From JBBSJZ01 sp041739875 (GTDB lineage: Bacteria; Planctomycetota; Planctomycetia; Pirellulales; Pirellulaceae): a stretch of DNA of 64,000 nt. The stretch's first letter is position 1. Every line of letters starts with the position of its first letter. A program made the translations under genes and the position numbers. The notes beneath the pieces were generated by a model. That model saw only the letters and a program-made list of their open reading frames with translations. It had not been told where the DNA came from and did not search any database. Location of the stretch: positions 5,980 through 69,979 of the forward strand of contig JBGSNA010000233.1 of the NCBI GenBank assembly GCA_041739875.1. The letters run 5' to 3'. Shown here one piece after another: positions 8,896 through 17,366 of the stretch.

Positions 8896-11800
8896 ATGTC
8901 CACAGCAACAACCACGACACCACCGAAAATCGATTTTGATGCCATCATCTCACGGCGGATTGGTTCGTTCTCGCGACGACGCCAACGTTTGCTAGTGATT
9001 CGTGGCGTGCTTGCTGCGATGATCGTGTTTGTTGTCGCAATGCTCGTGATTGCGGCTTGCGACTACTTCTGGTTTCTGACGGAGCCGATGCGTTGGACAC
9101 TCAGTCTTGCGGGTTACAGCGCGGCTGCGTTGGCGGCCTGGTGGTACGGCTTTCGCGGCTTGTCCAGCGCGGATCCTCGCACGCTAGCTCGTCAAATTGA
9201 AAGTGTCGATCCGAGGTTGCGTGAAGACTTGCTTTCGGCCGTCGAGTTAGCGGAACCGAACGTTACCAATGGTTCACCAGTGTTTCTGGAGCGACTCAAA
9301 CGTGGTGTTGCCAAACAGGTCACGACACTCGATTTGAGTCGATTGCTTCCGATTGGATTGCTCAAGCATTGGATGGTGGTCTCCAGCGTGCTCATCGGCT
9401 TGGTGGTGCTGATGTCGTTGTTGCCGTCGTTACAGTTCCCACGTCGGCTGGCGCGTGCGATGTTGCCAGGCGTGCCGATCCAACGTGTCACGAGGACTGA
9501 GATTCGAATCATCTCGCCCACTCCGGCAACGCGAAATGTTGCTCAAGGTGACGCAGTCGGCGTGGTTGTCGAAACCAATGGCGTTGCCGTCGAGGACGTG
9601 TTTTTACAGTGGTACACGGACGAAGGTGAGTCTGGTGAAGCGACCATGACGCGGCGCGAAGGTGAAACGTTTGCTGCGAACCTTCCAATTGGAGCCGTTC
9701 CTGTTGACTATCGCATCCGAGGTGGTGACTGTATCACGCTCTGGGAACGCTTGACGCCCCAGCCTCGTCCGCGAGTGAATTCGTTCGACATCCGCTATCG
9801 ATTCCCCGAGTACGCACAGCTCGATGATCAAGTCGAGACAACAGATCACGGTGATTTGCGAGCACTTCTTGGGACGGTGGCCGATATCACAGTCACGTTT
9901 GACCAACCCGTGAATGATGCCGTCATGCGATTCGATGGCGGACGCTTTGAAATGCGATTGACGCCTGTGGAAGACGATGCAGGCACTGGCAATGGCAAAG
10001 TCGAGTACCTGCGGCATCACGTTGAATTCCCGATTCGCTCGCCCGCGACATACAACATCGACAGCATCAGCCGAACGAGCGGATTGAGCAATCCGTTCAG
10101 CCCGCGATATTCCGTCACACCGATCACGGATTCGCCACCCGTTGCTCGTTGGGGAGATGAGATCCTTCAATCGCAATTGGTGGCGCCGCTCGAGAAAGTA
10201 AAACTCAACGTCAACGTTCAAGACGACTTGCCGCTCGATGAAGTGAAGCAACTGTTTCAATTGAACTCTGGCAAATGGCAAACTCGCAATCTCGAAATTG
10301 AGTCGCCGTCGACTGACCTCGATTTGGCATGGAGTTGGGACTTGGCGGAGATGGTCAAGTTGCTTCCGAAGAATGAGGCCGGAGAGACCGTCTCGCTCGT
10401 TCCCGGCGACGTGATCCGCACGCGGATCATTGCCCAAGATCGTAAGCTGCAAAGTGGCGAAAGCACTGTGATCGAGATCCTTGTAGCTGATGAAGGCTTC
10501 GCCACAGATCGACATGATTCGATGCGTGAATTTGCTCAGTTTGTGACACGGCTTTCCACATGGCTCGAAACGGCGATGCCGATTGCCCCACTTGCAACGA
10601 GTCACGATAAACAAGCACCGAGTGGTTATTTCGAATCGTTGAAAAAGAGTGTGGATCCAGTCCTCGAGCCGTTACCGGAGCTGCGTCAACAACTCGGACG
10701 CTTTATCACCAAGGCACCCACATCAAACGACGCCGCGATGTTGAGCCAGCTTGGTGGAGCACTCGTTGAAATGGATCGGCGACTTTCAGTACTCTCAGGC
10801 ATTGCAACGACGATGAACGCCCAAGAGAGCGAAGTTGGTGACGATGAGTCATCGGCGTCGGATGCCGGGAATTCGGATGTTGCACAGTGGAAGGACTTTG
10901 TCCGAGTTTCCAAAGAACTTGAGACACTCGTCCAGCAAGCCAGTCAATTCGCGACGTCACTCGTTGGTCACGAAATGACGCTGGCGGTGGCAAGCGATTC
11001 CCTCTCGATGCTCGCGAGCATCAAGCCGCTTGTTGATCCAGAAGAATCAATTGCGGATGATCTTTGGACACGACACTTAAGCGTACTTGTCGAGCGGATC
11101 CGAGATGTACGGCGATTGGTTGCGGAGCAACAGCCGGCGCTGCCTCAGTCGACGTTTCAGCAGCTCAACAATTGGAGCGAATGGATTTACACCTGGGAAT
11201 TGCGATTGGAGTTGGCTGCCGAGGAGTTTCCTGGGCAAGACAATGTTCGCTCGCAAATGAAAAGTTTCCATGATGATCTCAGGGATCGTGTCGCCTATGC
11301 CATTCTCGACGGCAAGGTTCCCAACAACTTACGAGAGTCGTCCTCGCGTTTTGCGAGATCCACAGTCCAACGCGATGGGAATCTGGTGGATCGACTCAAG
11401 CAACTCGGTCAAGAAATCGAGAAGTCGGCGAAAGAGGCTGCGTCGCAATCCGACAGCAAACAGGCGTCTGAACAGAGTCGCCGAAATCGCGAGACACGAG
11501 TTTGGTTCGCGTCAGAATCGAGCGGTCTGGTCGCCAGACTCACAAACGAGGAAGCGCTGCAGCGAGAGCATGCGTTGGCGGATTTACGATACGCAGCGGA
11601 TCTGGCGCTAGCTCGACGGGCTGTTACGAATGTAACTAACGAAGGCTATTCGGCTTACAAAGAGATTCCCCCAGAGCAAGTCCATCGAGAAATATCCCAG
11701 TCGATCGGGCGTCTGGAGTGCGTCCATATGCTCGTCGAATCACAACGCAATTTACTCTCGCTCGAAGCGCTTCAGATGCGAGTGTACCAAGACGCGTCGA

Positions 11801-14502
11801 GTCGATTCTCGCATCCATTGTGGTTGGAACAGATCCAGTTGACGATCGAGCATGCGGAATTGGCGGCTCAACAATCGGGACTGAGTTGGGAGGTCATTGA
11901 GCCGTTCAACAAGGTTCGCTCGGACGAAACGGCCCAGCGTGCGTCGCAACAAATGGGCGAGCGACGTTACACCAAAGATCCGCTCGTGCCAGTCGTGTTA
12001 TCGCTCAAATCGATGAGTGACCGATTGGACACGGCAATCAAGTCGCTTTCGCCTGTCACGTCTGAAGCCCGTCAAATCTTGTCCAAGTACGTGCTTTCGC
12101 TACCGGAGCAAGCACGTGAAGCAGCCAAACTTGCCGAGGCGGCGGAGAAAGCCATCCAAGAGCGTCCGGATTCGTCGCCACCGAGTGAAGAGGAAGTGCG
12201 AGATCCACACGCGAAGGCGGAGCAAGCGACGCGAGATACGATTCGGGCGCTAGTGGATCTTGCGAATACGCTCGATATGTCCGATGCAAGTGATCGTGAG
12301 CTCGCGCGTGATGCCGACGTCGCGGCGGCCCAGATCAATGAGTCATCGCGCGAGGCCAAGGACGCGATGGAGATGGCAAAGGCGGCAATGAGTGATGCAG
12401 AACGTGCTACGGCATTAGAGAAAGCCGCTGAGTCGCTTGGCGAAATGAAGGAACAACTCGCAAAGACAGCGGAGCATTTCGAAGACGCTCTCGCCGGCAA
12501 TGATGTCAGTGAGTCACGAGATGAGCTTCGTGCGTTGGAAGAAGCGCTTGGAATGGACGAGATGCTGGATCAACGTTACGAAGATGCGGCGAAGATGGCT
12601 GAGCGTACTGAAAGCGACTCAGCGGAATTGCTCAAAGCGTTGGAACAGGAGCTGAAACGCAACGAACCGATGCAAGAATCGCTCGACGAGATCGCGGACC
12701 AAGCGGCGGATGCGGCCCAGCGATTACTGTCACGGGCGGCGAAAGAAGAAACGTCCATGCGAACGTCGCTGGAACGCTCCGACAGCGCCTTCGACGAACA
12801 GAAACAACGACTCCGAGCGGACCTGAAGGGGCTCGCAAGAGAAGTCAGTAGCCTGGATCGAACGCTGATGCATGCTGCGGAACGATCACTGGGTTGGAAC
12901 AAGCCTCGCGAGGAAACAGATGAAATTCGAGAGGCTCGCGAGAATCTGACCAAGGCAGCGACACGAGCGGACCAGGCTCCTCAGGACGCACCGCTTGAAG
13001 ATATGAAGAAGCGGGCTAACGAGCTTGCGGCGGCAGTGGATGCGGCCCAAAAATGGACCGAGAAATTGAAGGAACGCGAGGGCGAGAAAGTCGAAGAGCA
13101 GGTCTTTGATAACGATAGCAAACGTGACAGCGCCAAACGATCGCTGCAACAGATCGACCGCGAAGCGAGAGATAGTCGAGCGAAAGAAGCCAAGTACCAG
13201 CTCACGTTCTGGGAACAAACCAAGAACGATATTGGCAAGCGGATCCAGGATGCACAGCGCCAAGAGCGAGATGCAAACAACCGCGCCCAACAACACGAGA
13301 GCCGGCTGAAGAAGGTTCCCGACAACGAGTCGCTCAAGCAGGAAATCAAGAATGAGCAACAACGCGCCGAACGTGCACGACTGGCAGCGGAACAAGGCCA
13401 AATCTCGAAGGACCTCGCCGAGCAACGACGTGAGGAAGTGCGACAACGGCAAGACGCGATTTCTAAAGTACAACTTGCGGACCTTTCCAACGTGGCCAAT
13501 CCGGCTGCGGAATTGACAACGAAACTTGGTGGCGAGGCGACTGAAGAACTTGCGAATCTCCGCGACGATTTAAAACAACTTGCTGAGCGAGCCGATATCG
13601 ACGATTCACTCGCAGCTCGGCCGGAAGAATTGAAACAACTTGGCGATCGACATTCGCGTGTGAACGAGGAAGTTGAATTGGCGGCGGAATTGCTTTCACG
13701 CGCTGCTCGACATCAAGAGCGGCTAGGCAACCCTGAGGAAGCCGAGCAACTCGATCGTGCCGCAAGCCAAGTTGGCAAGATCGCTCAGGGCTCGCTTGAA
13801 GAAGCGGCCAAGTCACTCGCGTCGGCACAGCAAGGCACCGAGCAATCGTCCCAGGCGAGCGGAAACATGGCTCGGGCAAACGCGGATCTGGCTGAGCAAG
13901 CACAGCAATTGGCGGACTTGATTCAAGCTCAAGCGGACAACGATGAGTCGACTTCAATGCAAGACGAATCTGGCACCGCAGAAAAGCTTGCACAAACGCT
14001 CGATGAATTGGATCAAGCCGTCAACGGTAAACCTCCGGCGAACCAGTCCAAGCAACAAAGTGGCCCGAACGATCCGTCAAAATCTGGTGAGCAATCTCAG
14101 TCAGGCCAAGGCAAGAAAGCTGGCGAAGCGTCGAAGACCCTTTCGGACGCGGCGCAATCCCAAGCCCAGCGAGCGGCGAAACAGCGCTCGGCACAAACGA
14201 GTCCTGAGCCTGCTGGTGAGGGCGAAGGCGAACCAAGCGATGAACCGGGGAAAGACGGTAAGCCGGGCACACAGTCGGGCAACGGTACGATGCCACGCGG
14301 TGCGGACATGGTGAACGAGGGAGCCGATCGCATCGGTGATAATTGGGGGGCACTGCGTGAGCGACGAACGGACGATGCCGTGGAAGACTTGAGCGAGCCC
14401 ATCGCACCCGGCTATCGACGCGAGATCGAAGCGTACTTCCGCGCGATCGCTGAACAGGGTGCCGCTGATAAGGGTGCCGCTGAAAAGGGTGCCAAGCAAT
14501 GA
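8896..14502 (+). CDS. Giant coiled-coil membrane protein (DUF4175-like)
   Basis: This 1868-residue protein has three N-terminal membrane helices (about 34-60, 67-86, 155-178), then an extracytoplasmic-looking beta-rich part. From about 500 to 1720 it is almost continuous Glu/Arg/Ala/Gln-rich coiled coil. A Gln/Ser/Gly/Pro low-complexity linker (about 1720-1800) precedes a short charged tail. The membrane topology and the position after DUF58 and vWA genes resemble DUF4175-type proteins, but the length is well above most of them. It starts 22 bases after the previous stop, so it is probably co-transcribed. The gene ends in 15-bp tandem units encoding GAADK and GAAEK. A role as a long envelope scaffold is inference. 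Confidence 0.75.
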   Translation: MSTATTTTPPKIDFDAIISRRIGSFSRRRQRLLVIRGVLAAMIVFVVAMLVIAACDYFWFLTEPMRWTLSLAGYSAAALAAWWYGFRGLSSADPRTLARQIESVDPRLREDLLSAVELAEPNVTNGSPVFLERLKRGVAKQVTTLDLSRLLPIGLLKHWMVVSSVLIGLVVLMSLLPSLQFPRRLARAMLPGVPIQRVTRTEIRIISPTPATRNVAQGDAVGVVVETNGVAVEDVFLQWYTDEGESGEATMTRREGETFAANLPIGAVPVDYRIRGGDCITLWERLTPQPRPRVNSFDIRYRFPEYAQLDDQVETTDHGDLRALLGTVADITVTFDQPVNDAVMRFDGGRFEMRLTPVEDDAGTGNGKVEYLRHHVEFPIRSPATYNIDSISRTSGLSNPFSPRYSVTPITDSPPVARWGDEILQSQLVAPLEKVKLNVNVQDDLPLDEVKQLFQLNSGKWQTRNLEIESPSTDLDLAWSWDLAEMVKLLPKNEAGETVSLVPGDVIRTRIIAQDRKLQSGESTVIEILVADEGFATDRHDSMREFAQFVTRLSTWLETAMPIAPLATSHDKQAPSGYFESLKKSVDPVLEPLPELRQQLGRFITKAPTSNDAAMLSQLGGALVEMDRRLSVLSGIATTMNAQESEVGDDESSASDAGNSDVAQWKDFVRVSKELETLVQQASQFATSLVGHEMTLAVASDSLSMLASIKPLVDPEESIADDLWTRHLSVLVERIRDVRRLVAEQQPALPQSTFQQLNNWSEWIYTWELRLELAAEEFPGQDNVRSQMKSFHDDLRDRVAYAILDGKVPNNLRESSSRFARSTVQRDGNLVDRLKQLGQEIEKSAKEAASQSDSKQASEQSRRNRETRVWFASESSGLVARLTNEEALQREHALADLRYAADLALARRAVTNVTNEGYSAYKEIPPEQVHREISQSIGRLECVHMLVESQRNLLSLEALQMRVYQDASSRFSHPLWLEQIQLTIEHAELAAQQSGLSWEVIEPFNKVRSDETAQRASQQMGERRYTKDPLVPVVLSLKSMSDRLDTAIKSLSPVTSEARQILSKYVLSLPEQAREAAKLAEAAEKAIQERPDSSPPSEEEVRDPHAKAEQATRDTIRALVDLANTLDMSDASDRELARDADVAAAQINESSREAKDAMEMAKAAMSDAERATALEKAAESLGEMKEQLAKTAEHFEDALAGNDVSESRDELRALEEALGMDEMLDQRYEDAAKMAERTESDSAELLKALEQELKRNEPMQESLDEIADQAADAAQRLLSRAAKEETSMRTSLERSDSAFDEQKQRLRADLKGLAREVSSLDRTLMHAAERSLGWNKPREETDEIREARENLTKAATRADQAPQDAPLEDMKKRANELAAAVDAAQKWTEKLKEREGEKVEEQVFDNDSKRDSAKRSLQQIDREARDSRAKEAKYQLTFWEQTKNDIGKRIQDAQRQERDANNRAQQHESRLKKVPDNESLKQEIKNEQQRAERARLAAEQGQISKDLAEQRREEVRQRQDAISKVQLADLSNVANPAAELTTKLGGEATEELANLRDDLKQLAERADIDDSLAARPEELKQLGDRHSRVNEEVELAAELLSRAARHQERLGNPEEAEQLDRAASQVGKIAQGSLEEAAKSLASAQQGTEQSSQASGNMARANADLAEQAQQLADLIQAQADNDESTSMQDESGTAEKLAQTLDELDQAVNGKPPANQSKQQSGPNDPSKSGEQSQSGQGKKAGEASKTLSDAAQSQAQRAAKQRSAQTSPEPAGEGEGEPSDEPGKDGKPGTQSGNGTMPRGADMVNEGADRIGDNWGALRERRTDDAVEDLSEPIAPGYRREIEAYFRAIAEQGAADKGAAEKGAKQ

Positions 14503-14521
14503 ACAAGGTTCCAAGCAATGA
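14458..14521 (+). repeat. Tandem units at the coiled-coil gene end and next start
   Basis: Two 15-bp units (14458-14472 and 14473-14487, each beginning GGGTGCCGCTGA) are followed by a third partial copy. The string CCAAGCAATGA occurs at 14492-14502, where it carries the TGA stop of the coiled-coil gene, and again at 14511-14521, where its ATG is the start of the next gene. The start context of the downstream gene therefore looks like a copy of the upstream stop context. Confidence 0.7.
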
Positions 14522-15642
14522 GTGATCCGCTTCGAGTAGATCTGTTCCACCGTCGACGTTGGATGGCAACAACCGCTGCGTTGGCATTGTCAACGTCGAT
14601 GAGCCGTCGATCGTCGGTGGCTCAAGAGCGTATTGATGCGCTGTACGTCGAAGACGATGTGGATCGCGCTGTGAAGCGGGGTGTGGAGTACCTTGTCGGA
14701 CGCCAAAACCCAAAAGACGGTTCGATTTATGATCGTGGCCACGGGATTGCGATGACCGCACTTTCCGTCATGGCGATGGCGTCGATCGGCAACGGACCAA
14801 CCGATGACACGCCCGCCGGCAAAGCGATGCGAACAGCGTTGGATTATGTGTTGTTGGATCGTCACCAGGATGCGAAGGGATACTTCGGCGACCAAGACGG
14901 TTCTCGCATGTACGGGCACGGCATCATCACGCTGATGTTGACGGAGATGCTCGGCATGGGGGCGACCGTCGAACAAAATGCCAAGATCCATCATGCGCTC
15001 GTGCGTGCAATCGAGTTGATTCTGGTTTCTCAAGCCGTCCCCAAGGGAACGAAGCTCCAAGGAGGATGGCGATATGCTCCGTCGGATCGCGACAGCGACT
15101 TGTCGGTGAGTGTGTGGCAGTTGATGGCGCTGCGAAGCGGCAAGAACGACGGACTTGATGTGCCTGGTGAAGCCATCGACGATGCCATTGGATATTTAGA
15201 GAACTCGTTCACGCAACAACCGGGGCGCAATGATGCTGGGGAACCTCGAGCGAGCGGCTTCAGCTACACGCCGGGCTCGAATCATCCGACGTTCACCATG
15301 ACTGCGGCAGGCTTGCTCGCGATGCATGTGTGCGGACAATACGACTCGCCGATGGTGCTATCGGCGGCGAAGTGGTTGCTTGAGCATCCGCCAAAAGTCA
15401 GCGAACGGTTCTTTTACTACGGCATTTATTATTATGCGCAGGGCATGTACCAAGCCGCTGGCGTGTACGCAGAAACGGCGGAGCGGTTAACGCGTGAAAT
15501 TTTGCTCAACGAACAGCGAGGCGATGGATCCTGGGCCGCTCGCGGCGGTGAGGAACTCAACGTCGGAAACGTCTACTCAACAAGTCTCGCGATTCTTTCG
15601 CTCAGCGTTCGCTATCACTACTTGCCGATTTACCAGCGTTAG
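14518..15642 (+). CDS. Secreted prenyltransferase/squalene-cyclase-fold protein
   Basis: This 374-residue protein has a twin-arginine-like signal at 11-36 (HRRRWMATTAALALSTS) and an alpha/alpha-barrel of the prenyltransferase/squalene-oxidase repeat type. Recognisable repeat pieces are VEYLVGRQNPKDGSI (about 57-71), LQGGWRYAPSDRDSDLSVSV and GDGSWAARGGEELNVGNVY near the C-terminus. Planctomycetes encode many such proteins beside DUF58/vWA operons. No catalytic DXDD motif is seen, so it is unlikely to be a true cyclase. The start lies 15 bases after the preceding stop in a duplicated context. The fold is well supported and the role is unknown. Confidence 0.85.
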   Translation: MSDPLRVDLFHRRRWMATTAALALSTSMSRRSSVAQERIDALYVEDDVDRAVKRGVEYLVGRQNPKDGSIYDRGHGIAMTALSVMAMASIGNGPTDDTPAGKAMRTALDYVLLDRHQDAKGYFGDQDGSRMYGHGIITLMLTEMLGMGATVEQNAKIHHALVRAIELILVSQAVPKGTKLQGGWRYAPSDRDSDLSVSVWQLMALRSGKNDGLDVPGEAIDDAIGYLENSFTQQPGRNDAGEPRASGFSYTPGSNHPTFTMTAAGLLAMHVCGQYDSPMVLSAAKWLLEHPPKVSERFFYYGIYYYAQGMYQAAGVYAETAERLTREILLNEQRGDGSWAARGGEELNVGNVYSTSLAILSLSVRYHYLPIYQR

Positions 15643-15683
15643 TGCCTCTCGTCATTTTGCCCATTTCGAATACGTTTGTTGTT

Positions 15684-16184
15684 ATGCCACCAAGCCCACT
15701 TGAACTTGCCGATGTCGACCAGGGTCGGTTGCGCACGCTTGCTCGAGGCTTGGTCGAGGGATTGCCCAAGTCGGTTGTCGTTGGTTTAGTCGGGACATTG
15801 GGAGCCGGGAAGACTCGGTTCGCGCAATTTCTCGTTGAAGTTGCGTCGGGCGCGACCGCTGAAGTCACAAGCCCCACGTTCACGCTTGTTCAAAGTTACG
15901 CTGGCAATCCCAACGTGCATCATCTCGATGCGTACCGCGTTGCCGATGATGACGAGTTTTTGGAACTTGGTGTCGAGGAGCTCTTTGATGACGACGAGGC
16001 ATGGACGCTTGTTGAATGGGCGGACCGCGTCGAATCGGTTATGCCAAGAGAGACACTATGGATTCACATTCGCATCGAGCACGACGCGACTCGTCGGCAT
16101 TTAACCTTTCGTTGCACAGAGCCCGAGTTGGTCAACCAAGTCGCTTTTGTGTTGCTGCAAACACAAGCGATGTCTGACTCGTGA
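15684..16184 (+). CDS. tsaE: tRNA threonylcarbamoyladenosine biosynthesis ATPase TsaE
   Basis: TsaE is the ATPase that works with TsaB and TsaD to place t6A at position 37 of ANN-decoding tRNAs. The protein is 166 residues from the ATG at 15684. A GTG at 15642, overlapping the previous stop, would add 14 hydrophobic residues. The P-loop GTLGAGKT is at 37-44. The family blocks TSPTFTLVQSY and HHLDAYRVADDDEFLELG follow, and LVEWADRVE is present. Length fits the family. Neither candidate start has a clear Shine-Dalgarno sequence. The stop overlaps the GTG start of the next gene. Confidence 0.92.
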   Translation: MPPSPLELADVDQGRLRTLARGLVEGLPKSVVVGLVGTLGAGKTRFAQFLVEVASGATAEVTSPTFTLVQSYAGNPNVHHLDAYRVADDDEFLELGVEELFDDDEAWTLVEWADRVESVMPRETLWIHIRIEHDATRRHLTFRCTEPELVNQVAFVLLQTQAMSDS

Positions 16185-17272
16185 ACCCATACGATCTGCC
16201 GGCGTGCATCGCGCAAACATGGTTCAAACGACTTGGCATCCGCTCGGTCGACCAGATCCCGGCTGGGTTCAGTGGCGCGGCGGTTTTTCGCTGTACTGAC
16301 TCACGCGGCGACAGTTACGCGCTCAAGCGTTGGCCAATGGGCACGTCACCCGATCGTGTTCGCGAAGTGCATTATGTTGTCTCGCAAGCTCGCCAATTCG
16401 GTTGTGAGTTGTTACCACATTTGGTTCCCGCGTCGGCCACGTCGACCATCGTGATGAACGAGAATGAATGTTGGGAAATGAGCCTTTGGATTGCTGGCGA
16501 GACCATCGCGTTTGACGCAGCACCAAGCTTGGTCGCCGAGGGGGCGGCAGCAATCGCCTCGTTTCATCGCGCGACGGCCTCCATCAAGCAAGCTAGCTTT
16601 TCGAACGTGGCTTGGCCGTACCCGTCAACAAACCGCGTTTCATCGCCAGCGATCGTTGCGCGTCTTCGCAGACTCGAGCAATTGCAAGTGGAAGTCCCCC
16701 AAGCCCTCGTCACGGTACTTCCAACGGGCTTGTCGACACAGTTGGCTGGGGCAGTTGAAAAAGCACGGGGGCTGCTTCGTGAGCGGTGGTTGTTCACGGC
16801 ACCCGAACTTTGCCGCGAATTGAACAGTCGACTGGCGTATACCGTAGTCACTCAGTACGTGTTGCGAGACGTGCACCGCGAACACATCCTTTTTTCCGCG
16901 AATGGACGGTTTGCCAGCAATGGAATTGTTGACGGTTCGGGACTACTGCGTCCACGTGCGATCATCGATTTTGACGCAATCCGTTTCGATTGTCCGAGCG
17001 TGGATGTGGCCCGATGGATCGGCAGCTTTCGCGATATTTCCGGTGCCCAGCACCGTTTATTGGACGCTGCGGTGGCGGGATATCGGCAAGATTGGCGATT
17101 CTCAGAAGATCAAATCGTGCTCGCAAGAACGCTCCTCCGGGTCTCACCTTGGGTAAACTTAGGGAACTGGGTGGTATGGATCGTCCTGGGGACACGAACG
17201 TTTGAGAATGATGAACTGGCGATCGCTGGCCGAATCAGCGATTTAGTGGATCAAATCACCGACGGTTTCTGA
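16181..17272 (+). CDS. Aminoglycoside-phosphotransferase-fold kinase
   Basis: This 363-residue protein has the APH/choline-kinase fold. A nucleotide-binding beta-sheet with SYALKRWP (probable ATP lysine) is near residue 45. The catalytic loop VLRDVHREHILFS is at about 227-239 and the metal-binding IIDFDAIRFD at about 265-274. The loop reads HREH rather than the common HGDxxxxN, so substrate use cannot be predicted. It starts with GTG at 16181, overlapping the tsaE stop. This enzyme-fold gene often follows tsaE in related bacteria, though the coupling is only seen here. The substrate is unknown. Confidence 0.75.
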   Translation: MNPYDLPACIAQTWFKRLGIRSVDQIPAGFSGAAVFRCTDSRGDSYALKRWPMGTSPDRVREVHYVVSQARQFGCELLPHLVPASATSTIVMNENECWEMSLWIAGETIAFDAAPSLVAEGAAAIASFHRATASIKQASFSNVAWPYPSTNRVSSPAIVARLRRLEQLQVEVPQALVTVLPTGLSTQLAGAVEKARGLLRERWLFTAPELCRELNSRLAYTVVTQYVLRDVHREHILFSANGRFASNGIVDGSGLLRPRAIIDFDAIRFDCPSVDVARWIGSFRDISGAQHRLLDAAVAGYRQDWRFSEDQIVLARTLLRVSPWVNLGNWVVWIVLGTRTFENDELAIAGRISDLVDQITDGF

Positions 17273-17308
17273 GACAACGGGGTATATGAAGCAACCGCCT
17301 TTGAATCG

Positions 17309-17338
17309 TTGACGGTTTTCACCTCAGCGACGTAAAAT
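17309..17338 (+). promoter_or_regulatory. Sigma70-like promoter for the DsbD-like gene
   Basis: TTGACG at 17309-17314 and TAAAAT at 17333-17338 are separated by 18 bases, close to the bacterial housekeeping consensus. The expected transcription start is near 17345, about 20 bases before the ATG at 17367. No Shine-Dalgarno sequence is evident. Confidence 0.45.
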
Positions 17339-17366
17339 TCGGGGCCGCAATTCCTAGTGATAAATC

